Positions 8,940 to 16,891 of a stretch of DNA of 64,000 nucleotides are shown here, in pieces. A program made the translations under genes and the position numbers. Location: assembly GCA_045807125.1 (NCBI GenBank), contig JBJMHZ010000005.1:248001-312000 (forward strand). The letters run 5' to 3'. The notes under the pieces were generated by a model. It made no database searches, was not told the DNA's origin, and saw only the letters and a program-made list of their open reading frames with translations. Source of the stretch: JBJMHZ01 sp045807125. GTDB taxonomy: Bacteria > Actinomycetota > Actinomycetes > JAWWOL01. Within the stretch, counting starts at the first letter, position 1. Each line of letters starts with the position of its first letter.

Positions 8940-9474
8940 TGCCCACCAGCTTAATCACGTCTCCTGGCCTGAAGAGGCGGAGTATATCTTGGTCGCAGAA
9001 GATAGCTGCCGCTGTTACGGAAGACCAAGGAGGCACAACTTCGATGCCAGCAGATTGCACAACGACCTCATATTTCTCTGTGCCTCTCACCTCCATTCCA
9101 TCACGTACCATATCCTCAACACGTCTTACTGATTCTGCCTCGGATTGCCGACCACTCGAAACGTACACCAGGCCAGCCTGCACCTTGAGACCAATAGGCA
9201 CGCCTACCCCAACGGCTGCCGAAAAGATCGCACCTTCTTCAGAGGAATCTTCCCGCGCATAGATGGTAGGAACCATGCGCCCTTCGCCCAGGACCGGATG
9301 GGCTCCAGGGCGCAGCGTGCGAATCTCCACCCCAGGTGGCACGATACTAGTTACCTTAATAAGGTTGAAGTCAGCGATACCCGCTCGACGCAACGCGTAG
9401 TCGAAGGCAGCCAGCGGCTGGTTCCCAGATGCAGCTCCGGCTATAAGAATTACCCTTTCGACGTCATACCACAT
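8929..9474 (-). CDS. Pyruvoyl-dependent arginine decarboxylase family protein, active-site variant
   Basis: A 181-residue protein that aligns along its length with archaeal/chlamydial pyruvoyl arginine decarboxylases: LIAGAASGNQPLAAFDYAL, AGIADFNLIKVTSIVPPGVE, RMVPTIY, SAAVGVGVP and VRDGMEVRG. The self-cleavage site is Thr42-Ser43 (Ser43 would become the pyruvoyl group; Thr-Ser is also used by chlamydial enzymes), and Asn37 of the substrate site is present. The segment equivalent to MEYEG around Glu109 of the Methanocaldococcus jannaschii enzyme reads YVSSG, so the catalytic acid is Val105 here. It may act on another substrate or not decarboxylate. It is 23 bp after the aldehyde dehydrogenase and overlaps the next gene by 11 bp. 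Confidence 0.85.
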   Translation of the reverse strand: MWYDVERVILIAGAASGNQPLAAFDYALRRAGIADFNLIKVTSIVPPGVEIRTLRPGAHPVLGEGRMVPTIYAREDSSEEGAIFSAAVGVGVPIGLKVQAGLVYVSSGRQSEAESVRRVEDMVRDGMEVRGTEKYEVVVQSAGIEVVPPWSSVTAAAIFCDQDILRLFRPGDVIKLVGNAY

Positions 9475-9497
9475 AGCGGTCCGTTATGAAATAATCG

Positions 9498-10964
9498 CTA
9501 GTCGTCATACGGGAACCACCAATCTCGCGTCGTGTCGTTCGAGGTCTCTACATTTATATGTTTTTTCACCGCATATTCATCCAGGCCCCATCGGCCTAAG
9601 TCGACCCCATACCCACTGTTCTTGACGCCTCCCCACGGCGCCTGTGGAAAGGCGACATTAACGTCATTGATCCAGACCATCCCACCTTGAACTTTAGATG
9701 CGATCTTTTCGGCGGACTCGCGCTCACCCCAAATAGAAGCGCCTAATCCGTACACGGATTCATTTGCAAGTTCGACAGCTTCCTGATTAGACGCGACTGG
9801 GGTGAGGGCCATCACTGGCCCGAAGCACTCCTCGGTGAAAATACGATGGCTCGGAGCAACGTCCGTTAGGATGGTGGGGGCGTAGTAAAACCCCGGACCC
9901 TCGATCTGCCGACCGCCCTGCCGGAGATTGGCGCCCTGCGAGACTGTCTCCTCAACCTGACTCGCAACAAGTTCCAATTGCTGCTTCGAGATGAGTGGGC
10001 CGAAGTCTCGATCCTTTTGAAGAGCGCTGGTCAAGCGCGTCAGCCGCTCGGTGAGCGCGGGGTATATGCTCTCATGAATAAGGACTCGCTTCGGTCTAAC
10101 GCATACCTGGCCTGCATTAGCGAAGCTACCCCACGTGATCCCGTTCGCAGTAAGCTCAAGATCGGCGTCGTTGAGTACAATGGCGGGGTCAATGCCACCC
10201 AACTCAAGCTTACAGGGCCTAAGGTGCTCGGCGCACGCTTTCGCGACTGCTCGGCCGGTCTTCACACTTCCGGTGAAACTGACTAATCCAATACCGTCAG
10301 CGTTTATCAATGCGTCTCCGGTACCCCCATCCCCAGTGATGACATTGAGAAGGCCCGGGGGTAAGCCGGCGTCCGTGAAGATCTCAGCTAAGCGTAATCC
10401 CACCAATGGGGAATGTTCGGACGGCTTGAAGACGACTGCGTTACCTGCCATTAGCGCTGCGGATATCGACCACACAGGTAGTTCTAAGGGGTAGTTCCAG
10501 GGCTTGATAACAGCAACCACGCCTACCGGTTCGTAGCACACCCGGCTCTTCTTAGTCGGCCACAATTTCTCATCCAGGGTGAGGCGTTCCGGTTCGAGCC
10601 AGCGCGCGCCGTTGTCGGCGAAGTAGCTGATGACATCCGCGGACTCGCTTACTTCTAGGTCTGCCTCTGGCATGCGCCTACCCGTTTCGTCACGAATAAG
10701 GGATTTCAGAGGAGTTTCTTGACCCTCTTCACCGTATTCTCGCCGAAGAGCATCAGCCAGCTTACTTATAGCTTCAGATCGTTGCGCTAACGGCACCGAT
10801 GCCCATCGCTTTTGCGCAGCTGATGCTGTCATCACAGCTTGCGTTACGATCTCGCTGTCCGCGATAGCGACTTCATCGAGGACGTCACCTGTCGCTGGAT
10901 TGAGACTTCTAAGTACTCCGCTACCGCCGGTGAGTTCTTTACCGTTGATGAAGTGTCCGCGCAT
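9498..10964 (-). CDS. NAD(P)-dependent aldehyde dehydrogenase
   Basis: A full-length 488-residue ALDH superfamily enzyme. Seen motifs: PWNYPLELPVW with the catalytic Asn (about 152), FTGSVKTGRAV at the nucleotide turn, KLELGG with the general-base Glu (about 253), ANAGQVC with the nucleophile Cys (about 287), TEECFGPVM and a C-terminal WGGVKNSGYG. It should oxidise an aldehyde to the acid; the family position, near succinate-semialdehyde and betaine/aminoaldehyde types, cannot be fixed by eye. It is the first gene of the operon, with GGAAGG 9 nt before its ATG and a TATAAT promoter about 30 bp upstream. With an amino-acid-decarboxylase-like partner, an aminoaldehyde substrate is possible but unproven. 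Confidence 0.92.
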   Translation of the reverse strand: MRGHFINGKELTGGSGVLRSLNPATGDVLDEVAIADSEIVTQAVMTASAAQKRWASVPLAQRSEAISKLADALRREYGEEGQETPLKSLIRDETGRRMPEADLEVSESADVISYFADNGARWLEPERLTLDEKLWPTKKSRVCYEPVGVVAVIKPWNYPLELPVWSISAALMAGNAVVFKPSEHSPLVGLRLAEIFTDAGLPPGLLNVITGDGGTGDALINADGIGLVSFTGSVKTGRAVAKACAEHLRPCKLELGGIDPAIVLNDADLELTANGITWGSFANAGQVCVRPKRVLIHESIYPALTERLTRLTSALQKDRDFGPLISKQQLELVASQVEETVSQGANLRQGGRQIEGPGFYYAPTILTDVAPSHRIFTEECFGPVMALTPVASNQEAVELANESVYGLGASIWGERESAEKIASKVQGGMVWINDVNVAFPQAPWGGVKNSGYGVDLGRWGLDEYAVKKHINVETSNDTTRDWWFPYDD

Positions 10965-10972
10965 GTGGATAA

Positions 10973-11022
10973 TCCTTCCGTTTAGTTGGAAGATTATACC
11001 ACTCTGCCGCTAAATTGCCATG
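10973..11022 (-). promoter_or_regulatory. Promoter and possible operator of the ALDH operon
   Basis: Reading the minus strand, a perfect TATAAT lies at 10998-10993, with a weak -35 candidate (ATGGCA, spacing 18) upstream. The predicted transcript start is about 20 nt before the aldehyde dehydrogenase ATG. An imperfect inverted repeat (AATC-C-TTCC / GGAAGATT) spans 10973-10996 and overlaps the -10 region, which would suit a repressor site. Confidence 0.55.
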
Positions 11023-11290
11023 GGCATCGCCTTCGCGGTTGCACTGCTCCCGTCTCGCTCCCCGGCCCGGGGCGGCCCGACCAGGCGCGAGCGCGTCCGG
11101 CCAGGTAACCGCATCGTTCGAAGAGGCGCGGCACCTTGTCTCTAACGCCGCTCCACCGGCCGTGCGTGCCTCATACGCCGCAATAGTGCAGCGATGGGCC
11201 CGACGGTTGACGGTTTCGGCCACTGCCCGCCATGGCGCATCGCTCGTGGCATGAGGGCATGTACGACCATCCGGCTTCTCACACGATGAT
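11023..11290. other. Region without a supportable gene
   Basis: Together with the promoter this makes about 320 bp without a convincing gene. A plus frame (11015-11254) ends YAAIVQRWARRLTVSATARHG, which could be a scrap of a larger protein, but no start, ribosome site or family supports it. GC content rises sharply here compared with the ALDH operon, which suggests a junction. Confidence 0.4.
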
Positions 11291-11387
11291 CTAACAGCTC
11301 AATCCGATGGTGCTCGTCGCGTCCGGCGCGGAGAAGGAGGCTTCTCTCCCGTACCTGGGAGCGTTGCCCCTCGGCGCGCTCCCGCGG

Positions 11388-11779
11388 CTACGGCCCGTAC
11401 TCCCGCACGAGGTCGCGTTTGATCTCGAGGTCGTAGTCGATCTGGTCGGTGGCTCCGCCGAGCAGATCCGCCGCTGCGGTGAGGCCGTTGTGTAGCGCAC
11501 GGATGTCAAGGCGGTCCACCCGGCCAAGGCCAGACCGCCGTCGGTGCGACGGTGGTACCGGAAGTTCTGGCCGTCCGGGTCGAGCGTGTGTAGCTGGTGG
11601 AGCAGCCGCTCGGCATGATCGAAGGCGTCGGGCCCTTCTTCCGGGTGCGCCTTCTCCAGGCCGGCTCGAACCTCGCGCCACAGCTTCATCAGGTCATGCC
11701 CGCGGGGTGCCGGAGCTGCGTCATCGAACAGCTGCCTCAGTTCCACGAGGAGCGCTTTCAACCGAGCATCGGCTCTCAC
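11388..11779 (-). pseudogene. HEPN-like protein gene, truncated and frameshifted
   Basis: The minus strand reads GHDLMKLWREVRAGLEKAHP, HQLHTLDPDGQNFRYHR, then shifts frame near 11520 and continues VDRLDIRALHNGLTAAADLL and a helical end to a stop at 11388. The HDL-x-LW, DP-x-FRY and IRALHNGL pattern is that of a family of actinobacterial helical proteins of HEPN type, often seen in defence islands. The N terminus is cut off where the HTH fragment (11770) begins. It is not expected to be functional. Confidence 0.55.
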
Positions 11780-11890
11780 AGGCCGAGGTCAAAGACCTCA
11801 TCACGAGGTATCGAAGCGGCCTCGGAACGCGGCGACTCGCTCGTGAGTCCGGCCTCTCACGCAGCGGAATCGTCCGGCTGCTGCGCCGTC
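11770..11890 (+). repeat. HTH module, copy C (fragment)
   Basis: The plus strand encodes HRLSQAEVKDLITRYRSG, then TRRLARESGLSRSGIVRLLR, a diverged version of the first HTH unit of copies A and B. It is truncated on both sides and has no start codon of its own. It marks a third junction, between the HEPN-like pseudogene and the HNH gene. Confidence 0.6.
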
Positions 11891-11969
11891 CACGAGGTCG
11901 TCCGCCAGCGGACCTCCGGCCAAAACTGAGGAGACAGAGGGACAGAGCTTCGGTTCAATTGCAGGCGTG

Positions 11970-12836
11970 TCAGAGGTGCCCACCTTCAAGCGGATAGCGC
12001 GGCGAATAGACGGTCTCCCCCGTGCCCAGAGTCGCAGAAGCCCGTAGTGCAACGATCCGGTTGGCAGGAGAGCTGATCCGATCGCGGACCCATGCGAAGG
12101 ACTCGCGTGGCGTTAGCCACCTGCATGATTCGCCTACATCAAGACGTCTCGGAAGCACCGGATTCAACTGCGGCAGACGATTCTCGCCCATCATGGTAGC
12201 CTCTGCCCCTTCAGGTTCAGCTACCTCGTAGTGGAGTGCGATGCTCTCAAGGCTCACCGGCATGCTGCCGGTGTTCCGAACTCTGGTCACCAAGACGAGC
12301 AGGTTCGACGCGAGATGGGGATTCGCCTCCAGGAGCGCGTCCCATCCGCCTAATGGCCCATGGGCAAGGCCGTTGTTGTCCACGATGACGCCCGCTCCAA
12401 GCTCAACTGTAACCTCTCGCTGCGGGGCAATCTGGCGTACAGCGGATTCCAACCACTTCGCTAAGCGTGCATCTGTCCAACCAGCAACCTCACTGAGGAC
12501 CGCAGTTGTGTTACCTTCACGATCGCGTTTCCATTGCCGGATCGAGTCAGGCGGGTAGTCAGCAGGCGCAATCCGGTCGATCAGGTCGTGGTGCGGCTTG
12601 CACAGCAAGACGAGGTTGTTGAACGAGGCTCGTTCGGCATCCGTCATTGACGGGTCATAGCGTGCCGAGCCAGGTTTCGCACCATGGATGTGCGCTATTT
12701 GTACGTTGGTCGCCGGATGGCCCTCGACGAATTTCACAACTGGCTCCGGGCAGTGTGGGAAATAACATGTTCTCTGCGCCAGAGTGAATAGGGCACGCTC
12801 GGTCCCAGTGCTATAGCTCCTAGAAGCATCCGTCAC
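11970..12836 (-). CDS. HNH endonuclease-domain protein
   Basis: A 288-residue protein starting at GTG 12836 (GGAG 8 nt upstream). Residues about 20-90 hold an HNH nuclease core: CYFPHC, IAHIHG (first His), FNNLVLLC (Asn) and KPHHDLID (last His), with the Cys pairs expected to bind zinc. The rest (about 100-288) is a beta-rich domain with no named match, containing VELGAGVIVDNNG and LVTRVRNTGSMPVS, which resembles an Ig-like or sensor domain. HNH-plus-extra-domain proteins of this size are common in defence islands. The catalytic residues look intact. Substrate unknown. Confidence 0.82.
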   Translation of the reverse strand: MTDASRSYSTGTERALFTLAQRTCYFPHCPEPVVKFVEGHPATNVQIAHIHGAKPGSARYDPSMTDAERASFNNLVLLCKPHHDLIDRIAPADYPPDSIRQWKRDREGNTTAVLSEVAGWTDARLAKWLESAVRQIAPQREVTVELGAGVIVDNNGLAHGPLGGWDALLEANPHLASNLLVLVTRVRNTGSMPVSLESIALHYEVAEPEGAEATMMGENRLPQLNPVLPRRLDVGESCRWLTPRESFAWVRDRISSPANRIVALRASATLGTGETVYSPRYPLEGGHL

Positions 12837-12960
12837 AGCACGGTCTCCGACCTACGCAATCAGGAACTACAAGTTGCTTCGCCAAGAAGGGAGCTGACCA
12901 TCGCCTCACGCAAGGCTTGAGGACAGCCCGTCAAGCGAGCCGGCTCAGGTGAGCATGGCG

Positions 12961-13173
12961 CTAACGCGAAGATGACCTTCTGTTGTAGGGGCTCTGATTG
13001 GTGGGCTTGAGGGAGACGCCCAGCTCTTGGGCTCGGCTACGGACTGCACCCTCCGACCGATCCAGGTGGAGTGCGATCACCCGTGTCGAAGTGTTGCCCT
13101 TGGCCTCGGCACGTAGCTGCTTGTCCTGAGCTGGAGTCCAAGGCTTACCACTGTTCGCGGGCTTCTTCGTCAT
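12961..13173 (-). CDS. Small SANT/Myb-like HTH protein
   Basis: Seventy residues from ATG 13173 (MTKKPANSGKPWTPAQD); the longer frame to 13236 adds an unlikely leader. The core WTPAQDKQLRAEAKGNTSTRVIALHLDRSEGAVRSRAQELGV is the pattern of a small helix-turn-helix protein in which a conserved Trp precedes three helices. Such proteins occur alone across many bacteria; role unknown, probably DNA binding. Confidence 0.65.
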   Translation of the reverse strand: MTKKPANSGKPWTPAQDKQLRAEAKGNTSTRVIALHLDRSEGAVRSRAQELGVSLKPTNQSPYNRRSSSR

Positions 13174-13362
13174 GCTGTCGTCGTCCTCCTCGTCACTCCT
13201 AACTAGCACAAGATAGCGACTCTGGCGAAGCGACACACCTAACGAGAAGGGCTGCCGGCAGTGCGGGTGGGTGCTGCACGACGAATGTGACTCGGCTGTC
13301 GGGTCCCGACCCTCCCCACCAACCAGACAGGTTGGACGGCCCCGGCTGCGGCTCGCGAGGCC

Positions 13363-13710
13363 CTACGCGCTTGGCCCTGTCTCCAGCTGATCCGCCATGC
13401 GCTCGAGCGCGGCCGCCGTCGAGCGACTCTCGGGTGGGGCTAGCCAGAACAGCGGCGGTTGATCGCCGTAAGCCACCATCACTCTCGGGTTAGCCATGTT
13501 CCGTACCTCAGCGTCCGGCGATGCGCCGTGGACATAGTCAGCCACTGGCTGTAAAAACACCGTTACCACGTCGCCCCCGGGCGCTATCGCACGCACGCCG
13601 AAGAGCTGGCCAGCATGAAAGGCAGGGTGGTCGTCCGTGCCCTCATAGTCACGGTCGATGCACCACGGCGGACAGTGGCCGAAGCCACCAACTATTTGCG
13701 TCAATTGCAA
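13363..13710 (-). CDS. DUF6907-type protein (CPPWC motif)
   Basis: A 115-residue protein starting at a TTG (GAGG 7 nt upstream). CPPWCIDRDYEGTDDHPAFHAG near the N terminus is the signature of the actinobacterial CPPWC/DUF6907 family. The rest is beta-rich (TVFLQPVADYV, PRVMVAYGDQPPLFWL) with a helical tail. Function is unknown; these genes are common on actinobacterial mobile elements. Confidence 0.65.
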   Translation of the reverse strand: MQLTQIVGGFGHCPPWCIDRDYEGTDDHPAFHAGQLFGVRAIAPGGDVVTVFLQPVADYVHGASPDAEVRNMANPRVMVAYGDQPPLFWLAPPESRSTAAALERMADQLETGPSA

Positions 13711-13738
13711 CCACCGAACCTCGGCATAACGGCGGTTG

Positions 13739-13771
13739 CCCGGCCAGGACGCTTTACGCGTCCCGGCCGGG
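13739..13771. repeat. Strong hairpin, 14-bp stem
   Basis: Left arm CCCGGCCAGGACGC, loop TTTAC, right arm GCGTCCCGGCCGGG, with one mismatch. It is followed by interleaved shorter repeats (GGTAAC/GTTACC and AACCCGG/CCGGGTT) up to about 13817. It lies between the start of the DUF6907 gene and the end of the nuclease gene, both on the minus strand, so it may terminate the nuclease transcript. Confidence 0.6.
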
Positions 13772-13919
13772 TCCGCCCGGGCCGGGGGTAACCCGGGAAA
13801 AGGACGTTACCGGGTTTTCCTCGGAATTGGAGGAGGCGACCAAAGATTTTGCGCAACGCATCTCACGACGCCTGCTCTGCCGCATCTAGCTAGGCCTCGA
13901 TCTGCCAGGCGCATTCAAT

Positions 13920-15440
13920 CTAGACAAGCGTCCTGCAGCCCTGCTTAGTCGTCCGTGTGGGCAGGGTGGCTAGTCCTGCTCCCGACCGGCCAAGCAGACG
14001 ATCGAACCGCTCGCGCAACAGAGCCAACGGGCGAGGACCGTCGGCGTAGCTTGCAAAGTAATCAATATGTTCCTGGACAAGCGCCTCGATATCTTCATCG
14101 TCCAGTACAATGACGTATCCGTGGCCGTCATCCGCGACCGATTTTGCGCGCTGCAGGGCTCGGGCTTTGTCTTCTAATGATCTGACCGTGAGAAGTCCGA
14201 TCTGTCCGCGCTGGGGAGCGAGCCGCATCGCTGTTTGATCCAGTTCCGGGTTCCCAATGTCACGGCCATAGTTCTTACACTCCACCACCACCGTGGCGGC
14301 AGAGTAGTGCTGGCCAAGCCACCGAAAGAACCCTTCGGCTGCGACATTGTCGAAGACAACGTCAATACGCTTTAGGCTCGCGTGTAAGTCCTCCTCGATG
14401 CGACAGTTTCCGAGATAGGTATCGAAGAGCGCAGTCAGCAGCTTGGCGATAACCCGGTGGTACAAGGTAGCTCCGCCATGGCCTGGGACAATCGACTTGA
14501 GTTCATTCAGCATCTCGACAACATCGACAGGCGGAGTCCCCGTTGTGCCTCTGAGGATCTGGTCCGGCAGTGGCGAGTTTAGTGACTCGTCCAAGGCCTT
14601 TCTGTACTTATCCAGCGCCTGAGGAAACTTCTGCGTATTGTCGACGATAGATGTCTTGGTGACACCTAGCACCTCATCCAGCTTTCCAAGCCTTACCTTC
14701 CTGCGCTTGTCCTTCAAAATCATAACTAAGTCCGAAGCTGGCTTGTCGAGTTCTAACTCCTCAAAGTAGGGACGGAGGTAGCCACGGTAATACTTGCCCT
14801 TATCTACCGTGAGTGACACCCGGACGATCGACTTTGGAACGAGTAAGAGCTTGTTGTCGCCGGCGCGAGGCAAGTCAACGAATCCCTTGTCCCATTGCTT
14901 GGCTTGGAGATCCCAATATGGACCGCTCTGTTGACGTTCCATTGGAATTCGATAGAAGGCGCACATCTTCTGGGTGTACTCGATCAGTTGCGCCCTAATC
15001 ACGCTGGTCGCGATGTCGCTCACAATGTCTCGATCGACGCCCGGCACTAGCAGTGCCGTGTCTTCGAGATCCTGCAGGAAGCCGGACTTCACTGCTTTGC
15101 TTGCCGCCAACGCGTTGATCAGGCGTTGGGCTTTCACGTTATTGCCAAGCCCCATCCCTCGTGATCTTCCGCGGCTCATCCCAAGGTGCGTCTCGTTGGG
15201 CTCAACTAATGGGAACATCAGCTGACGTGTTCGCTGTTGATTGCCGGCCTTTATCGCCTGCAGGAGTTCATCAAAAAACGATCGCAGCGACTCCTGGCAG
15301 CGGATGATCCAATCACCGGCCTGCGCGCGAATGGCGCTCGGGTCAATGAAGACCGGGACATCCTCTTCAACGTCAACATCAACGAAATCGAGGCCGCCCT
15401 GGGTGACCCCGAGGTTATAAGTAGCAGATACCCTTGCCAT
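13920..15440 (-). CDS. PD-(D/E)XK nuclease-domain protein
   Basis: A 506-residue protein with a strong AGGAGGGAT ribosome site before its ATG. The C-terminal part has a restriction-endonuclease-like core: HASLKRIDVVFDNVA (Asp), then VVVECKNYGRDIG (Glu-x-Lys), and LDQTAMRLAPQRGQIGLLT. The N-terminal ~330 residues (YNLGVTQGGLDFVDVDVEEDVPVFIDPS at the start) are conserved-looking but unnamed to me and may recognise target or partner. It is probably the last gene of a cluster with the two membrane proteins upstream (gaps 69 and 38 bp). A role in defence is inferred from the nuclease core and the island context. Confidence 0.75.
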   Translation of the reverse strand: MARVSATYNLGVTQGGLDFVDVDVEEDVPVFIDPSAIRAQAGDWIIRCQESLRSFFDELLQAIKAGNQQRTRQLMFPLVEPNETHLGMSRGRSRGMGLGNNVKAQRLINALAASKAVKSGFLQDLEDTALLVPGVDRDIVSDIATSVIRAQLIEYTQKMCAFYRIPMERQQSGPYWDLQAKQWDKGFVDLPRAGDNKLLLVPKSIVRVSLTVDKGKYYRGYLRPYFEELELDKPASDLVMILKDKRRKVRLGKLDEVLGVTKTSIVDNTQKFPQALDKYRKALDESLNSPLPDQILRGTTGTPPVDVVEMLNELKSIVPGHGGATLYHRVIAKLLTALFDTYLGNCRIEEDLHASLKRIDVVFDNVAAEGFFRWLGQHYSAATVVVECKNYGRDIGNPELDQTAMRLAPQRGQIGLLTVRSLEDKARALQRAKSVADDGHGYVIVLDDEDIEALVQEHIDYFASYADGPRPLALLRERFDRLLGRSGAGLATLPTRTTKQGCRTLV

Positions 15441-15509
15441 AGATCCCTCCTGCGGCCGCTGGCAGCATACAGCACCGCGGCAACACCTTCCGTGAGGCTG
15501 GGCTGATGG

Positions 15510-16853
15510 CTACTGCGGCCAGCGTCTTGCACCTAGCGCACGAGCGACGGCGACGTAGAGTTCTTCCGGTAACCGGTTCCCCATCACGAGCCGCCGGGGC
15601 ATGCCGTCGGCACGGATGAACCGCGCATTACCCATCATGCGTGGCACTTGGTCGAGGTCACCAAGCGCGGCTGCGTACAGCGCGACGTGGCCAGCCAGCG
15701 CGTCGAGGTGGTGGTACTCCACGTCTGGGAGCTGGTCGCTGTCGCCTTCCGCAAACCGAGCAAGGTGAGCGGCGCCAATGGCGCCGGCAAGTGCCTCCAA
15801 GGCATCGCTCTCCAAGGTTCCGTCGCGGTAGGATTCCTCAAGCACAGGATGAACCTGGGAGGTCACCGCGAGCGTCGCGATACCGGACTGCGCTAGCCGG
15901 TCGAGCAGTTGACACAGGTTAGTCGTGCTGTCAGTATCGCGCAGTCGTAGCACAGCACGCCTTAGCGACGTAAGCTTCGCCTCGAACCATTCTTGTAGGC
16001 TCGCGAGAGCCACAGCGGGGTGGGCGATGCGCTTGGATGCTCGACCTTCCTCGCCCACCATATGTAGGGCGAACCCCACATCGAACACGAGCGAGGAGTG
16101 GTGTTCGCCAAAGGTGGGAGCGGAATCCAGACTGCGGTGGAGCGATAGGACGATATCTTCCCCAGTGTCGAACCAACCCGCGTCCAGTGAAGTGGTGAGC
16201 AAGCGCCCTAGCGACCCTCCCGTGAGTTCGGCCCAGCTATCTTCCATGCGCTCTGGGAGCAGGCAACGAACTAGCAGCTGGCGTAGCCAGGATTGCTGCA
16301 GCAGGACGGGGTATTGGACGATCCACCCAAGTAGCTCAGCCTGTTCATCAGCGGCCCGCGCCGGTTGATCGAGCAAGAGATGGGTCATCTTGATGTCGCC
16401 TCGGTTCACAGCGTTCCACGCCATCTCCTGAAGCGCGATTGTCCGGTCACCTACCTCGCCCAGCCGCAGTACGACCCCTACGATCTGTCGCCGATCGGAT
16501 GCAAAGCGGAATACGCTAAAGAGTCCGCCCAGGGCGAACACTAGGCCGCCCAGGAGCAAGGCCGCCTCAACGGTGTTGGTCCAGTCACTCGGAGGGTGCA
16601 CCGCAATGACTACGGAGGCAAGGACAGTCGCCGAGAGGCCCGCTAACCACATCCGGCCGGCTCGCAGCACCACCTTCAGGTAGATGAGCGGGCTGTAGCG
16701 CTCGGCGACGTGTTGAGCGACGAAGACAAGACCGGCTACGTACACCGCGAGGAGGGTTGTCATCCCGCCTAATACCGCCCCGGCCAAGTCCCGCATAAGA
16801 AGTGTTGTAGCAGGCTGGTTCACTGCCGTCACGCCGACCCGCCGGCTTTGCAC
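15510..16853 (-). CDS. Membrane protein of unknown function
   Basis: A 447-residue protein with several hydrophobic helices in the first ~120 residues (AVLGGMTTLLAVYVAGLVFV, MWLAGLSATVLASVVIAV, AALLLGGLVFALGGLFSVF) followed by a ~320-residue soluble helical region rich in Leu and Ala. No motif recognised. GTG starts at 16853 and at two positions slightly inside are all possible. It lies between another membrane protein and a PD-(D/E)XK nuclease on the same strand, which suggests joint action at the membrane. Confidence 0.65.
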   Translation of the reverse strand: MQSRRVGVTAVNQPATTLLMRDLAGAVLGGMTTLLAVYVAGLVFVAQHVAERYSPLIYLKVVLRAGRMWLAGLSATVLASVVIAVHPPSDWTNTVEAALLLGGLVFALGGLFSVFRFASDRRQIVGVVLRLGEVGDRTIALQEMAWNAVNRGDIKMTHLLLDQPARAADEQAELLGWIVQYPVLLQQSWLRQLLVRCLLPERMEDSWAELTGGSLGRLLTTSLDAGWFDTGEDIVLSLHRSLDSAPTFGEHHSSLVFDVGFALHMVGEEGRASKRIAHPAVALASLQEWFEAKLTSLRRAVLRLRDTDSTTNLCQLLDRLAQSGIATLAVTSQVHPVLEESYRDGTLESDALEALAGAIGAAHLARFAEGDSDQLPDVEYHHLDALAGHVALYAAALGDLDQVPRMMGNARFIRADGMPRRLVMGNRLPEELYVAVARALGARRWPQ

Positions 16854-16891
16854 TCACGGTGGGGCTTCCCTGCCGTCGGATGACCTTCTGA

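Noticed and set aside
10939..11223. Small minus-strand frame upstream of the aldehyde dehydrogenase
   Set aside because: It overlaps the promoter and the start of the dehydrogenase gene, with no ribosome site or recognisable sequence.
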